47,696 nt of DNA from Myxococcota bacterium. GTDB lineage: Bacteria; Myxococcota_A; Polyangia; HGW-17. Below are positions 33,249-43,208 of this stretch, one piece after another. Both the position numbers and the translations under genes were made by a program. The notes under the pieces were generated by a model. The model worked only from the letters and a program-made list of their open reading frames with translations. It did no database searches and had not been told where the DNA came from. The stretch is taken from the NCBI GenBank assembly GCA_018821305.1, contig JAHJMN010000155.1:1-47696 (forward strand). Reading direction: 5' to 3'. Position 1 is the stretch's first letter; the number at the start of each line of letters is the position of its first letter.

Positions 33249-35996
33249 TTACTCTACTTCCGGTTCATTTGGTTCATCGGAAGAAGGCTCTTCGGTAACT
33301 GGCGAATTTTCACTTGAGGGTTCGCTCTCGGAAATAACCGGTGCCGTAGCATTGGTGGAATCTATTGTTTCTGTTTCAATTACAGAAACATCAGGGGATT
33401 GTTCGAGATCCTCTTCGTCATCCAGTCCATCATCTGCGCGATCTTCACCATCAGCAATCACAGCGATATCGCGGATCCGATCATCATCAAAACGCATGAG
33501 AGTAACACCCTGAGTGTTGCGGCTCTGAACAGAGATATCTTTAACAGCAAGACGTATAATCTGACCTTTTTCAGTGAGTACGATTAGGTGATCCTTGTCA
33601 GAAACGACCATAAGGCTTGCCATTTTTCCGTTTCGCTCATTTGTCACAATGGAAATCAAACCCTTGCTGCCTCGACGGTGAGGTGAATACTCACTCAGCG
33701 GAGATCTCTTTCCGAAGCCCCGTTCAGAAACACTGAGTACTGTGGCTTCTTCATCATTCGGATCCACAACGGAAAGCTCAACAAGATAGTCATCATTTCG
33801 AAGACCGATGCCACGAACACCGCGGGAAACACGACCCATGGATCTAACGTCGTTCTCATTGTATCTTGCGGCCAGACCGGAGCGGGTTCCCATGAGAATG
33901 TGTTTTGTTCCATCAGTAACTCTTACGTTAAGCAACTGATCTCCCTCATCAATCTTGATAGCTATAATTCCGTTCTGATTAATGTTAGCGAACTGGCTGA
34001 TTTCTGTCTTTTTAACTGTTCCATATTTTGTTGCAAAGAAGAGATATCCTTCATCTTCAAAACTGCGAATGGGAACAAATGCAACTATTACTTCATTTTC
34101 CTGCAGACCAAGGAAGTTTATAAGAGCCTTACCCTTGCTCTGAGGACTTGATTTGGGCAAGCTGTATACTTTTGACTTAAATACGCGCCCGGTGTTTGTA
34201 AAGAACAGCAAAGTACTCAAAGAACTTGCCGTAAGAACATGGGTGACGGTATCTTCCTCATCGACGGTTTGAGCTCCCCTCTTACCTTTTCCACCACGAT
34301 TCTGAGCCTTGTATAAAGCTGCAGGAGTGCGTTTTATATAACCTGAACTCGTCATGGTTATAACCATTTGTTCATCTTCAATCAGATCTTCAACGCTGAG
34401 TTCACCACTTTCTTCAATGATGGTGGTGCGGCGATCATCTCCGTATTTTTCCCGGAGTTCGGTGAGTTCTTTAATGATTTCCTCGCGAAGACGCTCATCG
34501 CTACCAAGAAGATCCTCAAGCCAGCGAATTTTTTCATGGAGATTACGGTATTCATCGGCAAGCTTATCCTGCTGAAGACCAGTTAATCTCTGCAGCCTCA
34601 TATCCAGAATTGCTTGAGCCTGAAAATCTTTGAGCCTGTAATGCTTTTCCGCCTTTTCAGCTTCCTCTTCGCTTATGCCAGCCCGGAGAAGGAATGACCC
34701 AAGACCAGTAAAATCATGTTGCGTCAAACGGGCTCTCGCTTCGTCGGGATCCCTGGATGATTTTATCATTTCAATTACTTCAGTAATATCAAGTGAGGCA
34801 ACACCAAGACCCTTGACTAGTTCTGAACGATGAAGTGCTTCACTGAGTTCGTGTTCACTGCGCCGGATAATAACCTGACGACGATGCTCATAAAAGATAA
34901 TGAGAAGTTCTTTCAGAGTAAGAAGTTTCGGCCTGCCATCGACAATTGCGATCATGTTGACGCCGAAAGTACTCTGAAGTGCAGTCAATTTGTAAAGCTT
35001 ATTGATTACGATCTCAGGAACTGCATCCTTTTTCAGGAAGATAACCACGCGCATACCCTGTTTATCCGATTCATCGCGGATATCAGAGATCTCTTCCATG
35101 ATTTTATTTTTAACAAGATCGGCAATTTTTTCAATGAGGAGGGCCTTATTTACCTGATACGGAATCTCACTGACTACAAGCACCTGACGGTCATTTTTCG
35201 TTTGTTCTACATCAATAATTCCTCGAACAATAACGCGACCACGTCCTGTTGTATAAGCGTCAAGAATGCCCTTTCGACCGTAAATCGCCCCACCTGTGGG
35301 GAAATCAGGGCCCTGAATAAAACGCATAATCTCAATGGCCTGAGCGTCACGATTTCTAATCAGATGTATAAGACCATCGATGACTTCTCGAATATTATGA
35401 GGGGGAATATTAGTTGCCATACCTACGGCAATACCGCTGGCCCCATTAATCAGCAGGTTTGGAACCCGTGTAGGTAAAACCGCCGGTTCAAGCTCCTTGT
35501 CATCATAATTGGGAACAAAATCGACTGTTTTCTTTTCGATATCCTGAAGGAGTTCAACACAGATCTTATCCATGCGAACTTCCGTATACCTCATTGCCGC
35601 GGCGGGATCCCCATCAATGGATCCGAAGTTTCCCTGTCCGTCAACGAGGGTATAGCGCATGGAGAATTCCTGGCTGAGCCGCACAAGAGCATCATAGATT
35701 GCCTGATCTCCGTGTGGGTGAAAACGACCCATGGTATCACCTACGATACGGGCAGATTTCTTATATGGAGCTCCAGGCGTATTTCTTAGAATATGCATTG
35801 TGTAGAGAATGCGCCGATGAACTGGTTTTAAGCCGTCTCGGGCATCCGGCAGGGCGCGGGAGACTATAACGCTCATGGAATAATCAAGGAATGATTTCTT
35901 CATTTCCTCGGATATGTTTATGGGCACTACATTTCTTGGTTCGTCAGAATCGATGACATCGTCATCGTTATTTTTATCATTATAATCCGTCGTCAT
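33249..35996 (-). CDS. gyrA: DNA gyrase subunit A
   Basis: The DNA-cutting and religation subunit of gyrase. 915 residues. The winged-helix part has [18 protein letters not shown] and the quinolone-resistance region [21 protein letters not shown]. The catalytic tyrosine is Tyr137 in AAAMRYTE. The C-terminal pinwheel carries the GyrA box QNRGGKG, which marks it as gyrase rather than Topo IV. The residue aligned to E. coli Ser83 is Gln98 (offset 15, consistent with Tyr122/Tyr137); Asp87 is kept as Asp102. A long acidic tail (about 845-915) follows. The start at ATG 35996 lies within the end of the upstream regulator gene (17-bp overlap). Confidence 0.97.
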   Translation of the reverse strand: MTTDYNDKNNDDDVIDSDEPRNVVPINISEEMKKSFLDYSMSVIVSRALPDARDGLKPVHRRILYTMHILRNTPGAPYKKSARIVGDTMGRFHPHGDQAIYDALVRLSQEFSMRYTLVDGQGNFGSIDGDPAAAMRYTEVRMDKICVELLQDIEKKTVDFVPNYDDKELEPAVLPTRVPNLLINGASGIAVGMATNIPPHNIREVIDGLIHLIRNRDAQAIEIMRFIQGPDFPTGGAIYGRKGILDAYTTGRGRVIVRGIIDVEQTKNDRQVLVVSEIPYQVNKALLIEKIADLVKNKIMEEISDIRDESDKQGMRVVIFLKKDAVPEIVINKLYKLTALQSTFGVNMIAIVDGRPKLLTLKELLIIFYEHRRQVIIRRSEHELSEALHRSELVKGLGVASLDITEVIEMIKSSRDPDEARARLTQHDFTGLGSFLLRAGISEEEAEKAEKHYRLKDFQAQAILDMRLQRLTGLQQDKLADEYRNLHEKIRWLEDLLGSDERLREEIIKELTELREKYGDDRRTTIIEESGELSVEDLIEDEQMVITMTSSGYIKRTPAALYKAQNRGGKGKRGAQTVDEEDTVTHVLTASSLSTLLFFTNTGRVFKSKVYSLPKSSPQSKGKALINFLGLQENEVIVAFVPIRSFEDEGYLFFATKYGTVKKTEISQFANINQNGIIAIKIDEGDQLLNVRVTDGTKHILMGTRSGLAARYNENDVRSMGRVSRGVRGIGLRNDDYLVELSVVDPNDEEATVLSVSERGFGKRSPLSEYSPHRRGSKGLISIVTNERNGKMASLMVVSDKDHLIVLTEKGQIIRLAVKDISVQSRNTQGVTLMRFDDDRIRDIAVIADGEDRADDGLDDEEDLEQSPDVSVIETETIDSTNATAPVISESEPSSENSPVTEEPSSDEPNEPEVE

Positions 35997-37500
35997 TAAA
36001 ATCCTCTATGCCACTTTTTTCGAGTGCAACAAGAAAAGCCCGGACAATATCCGGATCAAACTGGGTTCCTGAATTGATTTCCAGCTCGTGAATCGCCACT
36101 TCCCGGTTCAGGGCCTTCCGGTAGGAGCGATCCGATGTCATTGCATCGTATGTGTCAGCTACAGCAATAATTCGCCCCATAAGGGGAATTTCGTCTCCGG
36201 CAAGTCCTTGAGGATAGCCGGTTCCGTCGTATTTTTCGTGATGACAGTAAACCCCGGAAATCAGATGTCTCATAAAGGGAATCGGTTCCAGGATGCGTTT
36301 ACCCATCTCGGGATGTTTACGGAACATGCGAATTTCAGGAGCATTTAACTTGCCAGTTTTATTAAGTTTTTGAGAACTGATACCTATTTTTCCAATATCG
36401 TGAAGTTGCCCGGCAAAAGTAATATCTTCAACAAATGAAAGGGGCAAATCCAGTTGTTCTGCAATAAGTCGTGAAAAAACAGCAACACGATCGGAATGAC
36501 CGCGCGTGTATGGGTCATTCTGTTCAATGGCTCGTGCAAAGCCGACAATTGTCTGCCTGAAATTTTCTTTTATTGTCCTGTTCGCTTCCGTCAACTCATT
36601 GTTTGTATCTTTTAATTCGCTGAAAAGCCTTGCGTTTTCGTATGATGTAGCTGCGCGACTTCCGAGAATTGAAAGAAACTTACGGTGTCCTTCCCGGAAA
36701 AAAATCTTCCGAGTGAAACTCACAACCAGAAGAAATCCGAGATGTCCTCCGGGGACTTTAAGGGGAACACAGCATAAACTTCGGGGAATAAGTACAGTGG
36801 GCAAATCATTAAAGTATTGTTTTATTTCATCATTTTCAAGAAAAACACCATCATCGGTGAGAATAGAACTCAGACCGTCAACGTTGATTTTGATAGTTTC
36901 TTTCTGTTCTTTAACTCGAGCACTGAATCTTTGAAGACCTGAAAAGCCGTCCATGGAGCGGTCTCCAAGGTACAATAGAATATAATCCGCATCCGTTTCA
37001 ATTTCCGTTGCATCAAGAATCGTCCCGAAAATTGAGTCAACTTCTCTGGATTTGGCAATAGTTTCAGAAATCCTGTATAAATTCAGAGTTTCTTTGAGAT
37101 TGACGTTTTCCTGCTGGAGTCGTAATCGTTCGAAAGATCTGTCAAGAACCGACAGTACCTCATCCATTTTAAATGGTTTGAGAATGTAGTCGAAAGCGCC
37201 GCTTTTCATTGCAGCAACCGCTGTTTCAATTGTACCGTAGCCGGTCATGATGATGGTGATAATTTTATAACCACGATTATTAATTTCGGCAATGAGTTCA
37301 AGACCCGTCATTTCCGGCATCATGAGATCACTCAAGACTGCATCGTAATGATCGCTCTCCAATTCGTTCAGAGCCGAATGGCCGTTACTTACGGTAACAA
37401 CATCATAGCCCTCGGAAGAAAGAAAATCTTCCAGAACATCGCGAATTACCATTTCGTCATCAACAATCAGTATAGTTTTTCTGGTACTCTGTGAGGTCAT
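35980..37500 (-). CDS. Response regulator with GAF and HD-GYP domains (c-di-GMP phosphodiesterase)
   Basis: A 506-residue cytoplasmic regulator. Receiver domain 8-122 with phospho-acceptor Asp58 ([12 protein letters not shown]), Thr86 and Lys108. A linker helix and GAF-type domain follow (about 145-290). The HD-GYP domain runs from about 325 to 495 with HD at 367-368 (HDIGKIG) and [11 protein letters not shown] (420-430), which supports hydrolysis of cyclic di-GMP to pGpG or GMP. Start ATG 37500 has GAGGA five bases upstream; the longer frame adds 66 residues rich in Phe and Ile from the promoter region. It is first in the operon, overlaps gyrA by 17 bp, and has its own good promoter. Its sensor kinase is not in the window. 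Confidence 0.94.
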   Translation of the reverse strand: MTSQSTRKTILIVDDEMVIRDVLEDFLSSEGYDVVTVSNGHSALNELESDHYDAVLSDLMMPEMTGLELIAEINNRGYKIITIIMTGYGTIETAVAAMKSGAFDYILKPFKMDEVLSVLDRSFERLRLQQENVNLKETLNLYRISETIAKSREVDSIFGTILDATEIETDADYILLYLGDRSMDGFSGLQRFSARVKEQKETIKINVDGLSSILTDDGVFLENDEIKQYFNDLPTVLIPRSLCCVPLKVPGGHLGFLLVVSFTRKIFFREGHRKFLSILGSRAATSYENARLFSELKDTNNELTEANRTIKENFRQTIVGFARAIEQNDPYTRGHSDRVAVFSRLIAEQLDLPLSFVEDITFAGQLHDIGKIGISSQKLNKTGKLNAPEIRMFRKHPEMGKRILEPIPFMRHLISGVYCHHEKYDGTGYPQGLAGDEIPLMGRIIAVADTYDAMTSDRSYRKALNREVAIHELEINSGTQFDPDIVRAFLVALEKSGIEDFNDDGL

Positions 37501-37525
37501 ATTTATCCTCAATTTTGCCGCCGGA

Positions 37526-37554
37526 ATCTTACAAGAAACTAGCAAAAGGGTCAA
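37526..37554 (-). promoter_or_regulatory. Sigma-70-type promoter of the HD-GYP/gyrA/AtpZ operon
   Basis: On the minus strand TTGACC (37549-37554), a 17-bp spacer and TAAGAT (37526-37531). The predicted start is near 37519, giving a leader of about 19 nt that contains the GAGGA ribosome binding site. This is the only strong promoter seen for gyrA, so the regulator and gyrase appear to be co-expressed. Confidence 0.65.
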
Positions 37555-37979
37555 CTTGTGTTTGGAACGTATAAGAAACAGAAATCGGCATTTGAAGATC
37601 TCAATAAAAAATTCTTCCCATAAGATATTGTATTTCAATGTGTTGAAGCCAGTAAGAGGGGAAATATAACTGAACAAAAAAATTGAAATAAGATCCAAAT
37701 TTGGACACTGCAGAATTGATGGCTTTGTTTACATTTTTTATTACACTGTAATAACTGAAAGTTATAAAAAGTCGTTTTTTCTTTTGAAACGTTCTTTAAA
37801 TTTGTACTTTTTTCTGGCAAGGCTTTCACAGGATTGTATAATGACGAAATTCGCCGGCTATGACCGATTGGCAGTTGACCAAAATTAGTTTGAGCAAATA
37901 CCAGTATTCAATTTTTTTGAAATTATGTTATTGTCCGGCAAATATTTACCGAAGTACTATCAGTGTTACACGAAATACT
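37555..37979. other. AT-rich gap, no gene seen
   Basis: Between the divergent promoters of the gyrA operon and the PP2C operon. It contains a perfect TATAAT (37837-37842) on the plus strand without a convincing -35, and a TTGACC (about 37875). I see no supported gene here. Confidence 0.5.
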
Positions 37980-38036
37980 TAGTTACTGTTCTGAATACGA
38001 TCTTTTCAAGTTTGTGACGAATTTGGACACAGACAC
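37980..38036 (+). repeat. Hairpin element R7 (decayed short form)
   Basis: TAGTTACTGTTCTG, then AATACGATCTTTTCAAGTTT, and ending TTTGGACACAGACA. This matches the reverse complement of hairpin A in R4, but the right arm has decayed. It lies directly upstream of the PP2C start. Confidence 0.65.
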
Positions 38037-38072
38037 AAACAAATTTACTGACCTGAATATGGGTGATATATT

Positions 38073-39095
38073 TTGGGCTCTGATGTAATTAAAACAGTTA
38101 AATCCCTCACAGATATTGGAAAAATGAGGGAAGAAAATCAGGATTCTCTCGGCTGGAAAGAGCTGGCCCCTGATCTGCATGTTTTAATTGTTGCTGATGG
38201 CATGGGAGGTTATGCCGGAGGCTCCGTTGCATCAACCACTGTCACTGAGATCATGCTCAAAGAATTTGAGTCTACTCCCGCGGATGCTATCAGGGAAAAA
38301 CCTTCCCTTCACATGAGAAAAGCAATTAACGCAGGCAACGCAGGAGTTAATACAAAAGCTGAAAAAAATCGTGAACTCAAAGATATGGGGTCCACAGTCG
38401 TCTGCTGTCTGGTAATCGGAAATCAATTACATACTGCTCATGTGGGGGATTCCAGAGCATATCTTTTGCGGGAAAACCAGATAAGACTCATTACCGAAGA
38501 CCACACGGTGGTTCAGGATCTTGTCAGAGGTGGCTATGTTTCCCCTGAGGATGCATCCTATCATCCATCCAGTGGCATTCTCACAAAGTGTCTGGGACAA
38601 ATGGAAATCTCAGATCCGGAGTTCAGTCCAGTTATCGAACTTGAAGAAGGCGACTGCCTACTACTATGCAGCGACGGTTTGAGTGGAATGCTCGACGACG
38701 ATGAACTTGGTGAGATTATTCTTCATGAACCTGATTCAAAAGCTATTAATATTCTTGTTGATTTTGCTAACGAAGCAGGCGGTTTCGACAATATTACTGC
38801 GATTCTCTTTTATTATGGACCAAGACCTGCGGATGCCAGATCCATGAACATTCGAGTGGGAAATCCTTTTTATGAAGATATTCACACGCCGGAAACAAGT
38901 GAACCGACTATTCCATACCGAATACAGCAAAAAGGTCGGGAAAAACTTAGAAATACAATGTTCATAACAACTGAGGATCCCGAAACTAATAAAAGGCCTG
39001 CGATAAAAAACAACTGGGTCCTTCCGGTTATCATTACATTTATAATACTGCTGCTGGGTTTCCTGATCTGGCTTGCGGGAGGAATTCCTTTATGA
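38073..39095 (+). CDS. PP2C-family serine/threonine phosphatase, membrane-anchored
   Basis: A 340-residue protein. Metal-dependent PP2C signatures in order: GKMREENQDS (17-25), ADGMGGYAGG (41-50), STVVCCLVIG, AHVGDSRAYLLR, LLLCSDGLSGMLDDDE and DNITAIL. A linker follows, then a C-terminal transmembrane helix (about 314-336) that tethers the enzyme to the inner membrane with the catalytic domain in the cytoplasm. It reverses Ser/Thr kinase phosphorylation. The start is TTG 38073, preceded by GGTGAT at 6-7 nt; an in-frame stop at 38064 rules out anything longer. The stop codon overlaps the next ATG (ATGA). No partner kinase is in the window. Confidence 0.93.
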   Translation: MGSDVIKTVKSLTDIGKMREENQDSLGWKELAPDLHVLIVADGMGGYAGGSVASTTVTEIMLKEFESTPADAIREKPSLHMRKAINAGNAGVNTKAEKNRELKDMGSTVVCCLVIGNQLHTAHVGDSRAYLLRENQIRLITEDHTVVQDLVRGGYVSPEDASYHPSSGILTKCLGQMEISDPEFSPVIELEEGDCLLLCSDGLSGMLDDDELGEIILHEPDSKAINILVDFANEAGGFDNITAILFYYGPRPADARSMNIRVGNPFYEDIHTPETSEPTIPYRIQQKGREKLRNTMFITTEDPETNKRPAIKNNWVLPVIITFIILLLGFLIWLAGGIPL

Positions 39096-41383
39096 TTCCA
39101 TTGTTAATTTTTGTTTTTGTGGGGCAATTGAGTAATAATCATACTCCCGAATTAAGTAATAAACTTCTACTTACGCAGACAAAATCCTCAAGTTATTTTG
39201 ATAAAAAGTTTTACAAAATCAAATTGCTTACCCTCACAAGGTTATTGGGCAGCGAAAGCTGGCAGGACAATCTTGAAGGAATACGTTCATCTGTTGATTT
39301 CGACTGGGATGAAGTAAGGGCCCTGGTTTTACCATTGATCTACAGCATAAATCCTGATGTAGCCAAGGCTGCTCTAAACAAAGCTATTATTCATAAGGAA
39401 GAGATTGCCAGTTCTATTCTGAGACAGTACATTGCATCAGAGCATGATTTCAAAAAGAAGTCAGTTCTGCTGAGACAGTTAACCTCCATTGGTAATACAG
39501 ATGATCATAACTATTTCGTCGGACTGCTGAAGCATGAAAATCTTGAGTTCCGGGTAACTGTAATTGATATAATTGGACAACAACGTATTTCAAACGCTGT
39601 AAACCCTCTGATTAAACTTCTCACAGACAGCAGGGATGCAGTTCGGATTAAAATCATTGAAACTCTTGGAATAATAGGCGGCGAACAGGTTACAATTCCA
39701 ATAATTGCCCGCCTTTCTGACTATTCAAAGCATGTTCGAGCCGCGGCAGTAAGAGCTGTGGCAAAACTTCCGTCAGAAAAAACAAAAGAACCTCTTTTAA
39801 AAATACTCCGAACGGGTTCTGTTCTCGAAAAACTCAGTGTTATCGAGTTACTGCCCAAAACACCTGAGTTAAACGCCCACCTTGAAAAGATAATAATCTC
39901 CGGTAGTAAAAACGAAAAAATTACGGCAATCCAATTGCTTAATGGCGAAATCAGTGATTCCCTGTTTCTCTACCTGTTTGTTCTTGCACGGGAATATTTT
40001 TATGACAAAGCACTGAGTGATTCCGCTGGAACCAAATTTTATTCAAAAAACCTGACCCTTCTGGAAAAGTTTTTAAAACAGTCGGTACTTACATGGTATC
40101 AGAAGAAATTTCTTGGACTCATAGCTGGCAGCGTTCATACAGGGGGAAAAGGTCTTCCCCTTATAGAACAGGCATATAGAAACAGAATAATTGATTACAA
40201 CAGTATGATTACAATTTTATCTGGCTCAAATTCCTCCAATTCCATTCGAATACAGATCGAATTGTTTAAAAACTCCAATAATCTGGTTCGTGGCAAGATT
40301 TTGCAGAATTTTATTTCAACTCGTGATGACTCAATTATCCCTGCCCTGTTAGATACCGCATCAAAACAATCTGGCTTATCCAGCATCATTCTAAACTTTG
40401 CCCAGCAGGTCCCCAGCCCTCTGTTCAAGAATTATTTATTGAACCTGATCGAAAAAGATACTGATGCGGATCTGGTTACAATTATTGGTATTCTTGGGAA
40501 CTTTCCTGACCCTGATATAACTGATGTAGTATTGAAACTTCACTCAAGAATCCGGGAAAATGAACTCAATGAGTGGAGCAACTTCATTGTTCGGGTCTTA
40601 TCTCCCGGTGTTGTTAAACTTATTAAAAATATCGAAAAACCATCTGCCGCAATAGCCAGTGAACTGAAATTTCTTAAAACAATCGCAGTTTTAAAAGGAA
40701 TTGAAAAACCTCAAGTCTCTTCTTTTTCTGATTTTCTGGATTTAGTAGGAGCTTCGCAAAAACCCAGTCTTGCCGTCTTTCGTCGGATTTCCCAAAGCAG
40801 GAAAAATACATATCTCGAACTTTCTTCTCCGTTCTGGAATCCGGATAAATCAATAATTTCAAGTGCTCAAACTGCGGTTAAAGCATTATACATTCCACAG
40901 TCACTTATGAAGTCCTGGGGAAATCTTGATACCTGCACAAAACTGAATCTTACCTGGAAACTGAAAAATCTTTCAAAAGAAGATGCGACTGAATTACTCG
41001 CTCTGGAAAAAGATCCTCGAATTGCTTACAATATTCTCCTGAAGTCCCCATATTCCGCAAAACTGAAGAGAAAAATGACCACCGTCAGGGCCAGCAGTTC
41101 TTCAATCGATCCTGTTTTCTGGGATTGTCTGGAAATGAAATTATCCGGAAAGAAAATGTCGGATCTTCGTAATAAAGTGACCTTGAAAAAAATGTGCAGC
41201 TCAAAGGGTTTTGGAACAGAGTTTCTTCGCTTGCGCTTTCATTCGGTACCTTCTGATCTTAAATGCGTTGCGTATGGTGTACCAGGAAACGGATATCGCG
41301 CAGCCTTTGTTCACGAAAAAAACAATCTTCTCTTGATAAACCTCCCTGAAACGGAGATTTCCGTTGTCCCAGTACTTCAATGA
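39092..41383 (+). CDS. HEAT-repeat protein
   Basis: A 763-residue protein. A short hydrophobic N-terminus (MIPLLIFVFVGQL) suggests export or a membrane anchor, though the signal peptide is short. HEAT-like helical repeats are clear at about 130-280, for example EFRVTVIDIIGQQRISNAVNPLIKLL, DAVRIKIIETLGIIGGEQV and KHVRAAAVRAVAKLPSEKTKEPLL. The rest is also helical, ending in a small beta-rich segment (about 705-763). HEAT arrays bind other proteins. Its ATG overlaps the PP2C stop and its stop overlaps the CPBP ATG, so translation of all three is coupled and their products may act together; the function is unknown. Confidence 0.88.
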   Translation: MIPLLIFVFVGQLSNNHTPELSNKLLLTQTKSSSYFDKKFYKIKLLTLTRLLGSESWQDNLEGIRSSVDFDWDEVRALVLPLIYSINPDVAKAALNKAIIHKEEIASSILRQYIASEHDFKKKSVLLRQLTSIGNTDDHNYFVGLLKHENLEFRVTVIDIIGQQRISNAVNPLIKLLTDSRDAVRIKIIETLGIIGGEQVTIPIIARLSDYSKHVRAAAVRAVAKLPSEKTKEPLLKILRTGSVLEKLSVIELLPKTPELNAHLEKIIISGSKNEKITAIQLLNGEISDSLFLYLFVLAREYFYDKALSDSAGTKFYSKNLTLLEKFLKQSVLTWYQKKFLGLIAGSVHTGGKGLPLIEQAYRNRIIDYNSMITILSGSNSSNSIRIQIELFKNSNNLVRGKILQNFISTRDDSIIPALLDTASKQSGLSSIILNFAQQVPSPLFKNYLLNLIEKDTDADLVTIIGILGNFPDPDITDVVLKLHSRIRENELNEWSNFIVRVLSPGVVKLIKNIEKPSAAIASELKFLKTIAVLKGIEKPQVSSFSDFLDLVGASQKPSLAVFRRISQSRKNTYLELSSPFWNPDKSIISSAQTAVKALYIPQSLMKSWGNLDTCTKLNLTWKLKNLSKEDATELLALEKDPRIAYNILLKSPYSAKLKRKMTTVRASSSSIDPVFWDCLEMKLSGKKMSDLRNKVTLKKMCSSKGFGTEFLRLRFHSVPSDLKCVAYGVPGNGYRAAFVHEKNNLLLINLPETEISVVPVLQ

Positions 41384-42102
41384 CTTCTGACTCTTCTAAA
41401 TCGGGACTTCCCGTTAATTCACTGACAAAGATTTCTGTTTTCTTTTTGCTTTTCACCGGTGTTTTATCCGCTTTTTACTGGATTGGTAGAGTTACATTTA
41501 TCGGTGGATTTCTCGTGGAAATTTACGCAGTCCTGTTTCTATTTTCACCACTTTTGTACATTAAACTTTCCGGTGGGAGCGAAGAACATGACAGTTCACC
41601 TTTATTAAAGCAAGTCCTAATCGGGTTTGCTGTGTCCATTATAGTTCTTGGATTATTTGCAATACTTTACAGATTCTACTTTGAGAGCGCATGTAGTGGA
41701 AAACTTCCACTACTAGGCCGTGATTGTAGATCATTTCATTCTTTTGCCTGGCCTGAGAACACACGGACCTTTTTGAATATTCTGGCTTTTAATCTCATTG
41801 CTGTTGCACTTCCAGAGGAATATTTTTACCGGGGTTTTTTACAACCGCTTATTTTGAAATCCTCATCGTTTACTGACTGGGCTTTAAAAAGAAAGATGCT
41901 GGCGGCGGTTTTAATTCAGGCAGTTTTCTTTGCTGCTGGCCATTTTCTGGTGGATTTTAATCCTCTTCGTCTTGCAGTTTTTTTTCCCGCAGTCATTTTT
42001 GGTTTTCTTGCATTCAAATCCGGTGGCATAACAGCGGGGATTATTTTTCACGCCCTTGCAAATCAAGTATCGTGGATTCTTGAAAAAGGATTTTTCGGTT
42101 AA
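41380..42102 (+). CDS. CPBP-family intramembrane protease, myxosortase-like candidate
   Basis: A 240-residue membrane protein with about seven helices. It has the CPBP motifs EEYFYR (Glu146-Glu147, Arg151), F-x3-H in FAAGH (Phe184, His188), and H-x3-N in HALAN (His224, Asn228). Myxosortases (MrtC, MrtP, MrtX) are CPBP-family enzymes that cleave MYXO-CTERM signals. The nearby GH9 enzyme has such a tail, so this gene is the better sorting-protease candidate of the two in the window; that assignment is inference. It is last in the PP2C - HEAT - CPBP operon, and element R8 starts within two bases after its stop codon. Confidence 0.88.
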   Translation: MTSDSSKSGLPVNSLTKISVFFLLFTGVLSAFYWIGRVTFIGGFLVEIYAVLFLFSPLLYIKLSGGSEEHDSSPLLKQVLIGFAVSIIVLGLFAILYRFYFESACSGKLPLLGRDCRSFHSFAWPENTRTFLNILAFNLIAVALPEEYFYRGFLQPLILKSSSFTDWALKRKMLAAVLIQAVFFAAGHFLVDFNPLRLAVFFPAVIFGFLAFKSGGITAGIIFHALANQVSWILEKGFFG

Positions 42103-42103
42103 T

Positions 42104-42261
42104 GAGTCACTGTCCTGAAATACAATCTTTTTCCATTTTGCACTCAATTTTTGCACAGGACATAAGAATAAAGAGTTTGAAATTATTGTAGTGTTCTGAA
42201 TTGCTTCTTTTCGTAAACATGCTCGATTTTGATTAAAATTGAATTTCCTGATCGCGGACTA
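42104..42261 (+). repeat. Hairpin element R8 (full-length, partly decayed)
   Basis: Starts GAGTCACTGTCCTG (42104-42117), directly after the CPBP stop. Hairpin A closes with CAGGACAT (42156-42163), followed by linker GTTTGAAATTATTGTAGTGTTCTG, a damaged AGCATG-type hairpin, the CGATTTT/AAAATTG hairpin, and a decayed end (42244-42261). It separates the PP2C operon from nadC. Confidence 0.75.
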
Positions 42262-42359
42262 AAAAGAATAATTCAAACAGACTTCTTGACTTATTCAATA
42301 ATATTAAATATTTCTTTTTACACTTAAACGCATTTAAACGCGTCTTAGAGGTTTTAAAA

Positions 42360-43208
42360 TTGTTGATAAAAACACCTGCTGTTGCTGAATTAATTGAACT
42401 TGCGCTTAATGAAGATCTCTGTGGCGGGGATCCGACAAGTGAGGCTCTTTTTGATGAGAATTCCAAGGCAAGAGCTGTAATTAAAGCAAAATCAGATCTG
42501 ATTATTTGCGGACTTCCTCTCATAAGCATGGTTTTTCAGAAAGTAGATCCTCAGGTAACCATTGTACTTAACAAAAAAGACGGTGATTTCTGCCCAGCTC
42601 AAACTTCGGTAGTTGAACTGAATGGCAGAGCACTCTCTATTCTTGCAGCGGAGCGAACTATTTTAAATTTTCTCCAGAGAATGAGCGGAATCGCAACAAG
42701 AACCCGGAAAACCAGTTCTCTCACTCCACTGGGTATTCTTGATACAAGAAAAACAACTCCCGGTCATCGCATTCTGGAAAAGTATGCAGTTAAAATTGGC
42801 GGAGGACGAAATCATCGACTTAATCTCAGCGGCGGCATTATGATAAAGGATAATCATATTGATGCCTTCGGCTCAATTACAAATTGTGTAAAAAGAATAA
42901 AAAGCAAAGTACCACACACTTTAAAGATTGAAGTTGAGGTCAGAAACTTTGACGAAGCCCGGGAAGCGGTGGATGCGGGAGCAGATATAATTTTATTGGA
43001 TAATATGACCACCGAAGCTATGAAAAGAATCTGCAATGAACTGAAAGGGCTTGCAATTTTTGAGGCATCTGGCGGTATTACCGAAAGCAGACTTGCTGAA
43101 CTTACGGATTGCGGATTAGACTTCGTCTCCATGGGAGCGCTTACACATTCAGTAACCGCAGCAGATCTAAGCATGACTATTGCTTTTGAAACTCAGGACA
43201 AACTATGA
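42360..43208 (+). CDS. nadC: Nicotinate-nucleotide pyrophosphorylase (carboxylating), NadC
   Basis: Converts quinolinate and PRPP to nicotinate mononucleotide, CO2 and pyrophosphate in NAD synthesis, in the cytoplasm. 282 residues, typical length. Signatures: ALNEDLCGGDPTSEAL (15-30), RTILNFLQRMSGIAT, DTRKTTPGHRILEKYAVKIGGGRNHR (about 123-148), IMIKDNHI, VEVRNFDEAREAV, and DIILLDNM, with a GGIT near the C-terminus. Start TTG 42360 (a second TTG follows) lies 8 nt after AGAGG. nadA and nadB are not in the window. Its stop overlaps the next gene (ATGA at 43205-43208). Confidence 0.97.
   Translation: MLIKTPAVAELIELALNEDLCGGDPTSEALFDENSKARAVIKAKSDLIICGLPLISMVFQKVDPQVTIVLNKKDGDFCPAQTSVVELNGRALSILAAERTILNFLQRMSGIATRTRKTSSLTPLGILDTRKTTPGHRILEKYAVKIGGGRNHRLNLSGGIMIKDNHIDAFGSITNCVKRIKSKVPHTLKIEVEVRNFDEAREAVDAGADIILLDNMTTEAMKRICNELKGLAIFEASGGITESRLAELTDCGLDFVSMGALTHSVTAADLSMTIAFETQDKL

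Noticed and set aside
37501-37698. N-terminal extension of the HD-GYP regulator to 37698
   Set aside because: It would cover the promoter, lacks family similarity, and ATG 37500 has GAGGA at good spacing right before the receiver domain.
37816-37842. Sigma-54 promoter (TGGCAAG near TATAAT)
   Set aside because: The -12 GC element is missing at the required distance from the GG.
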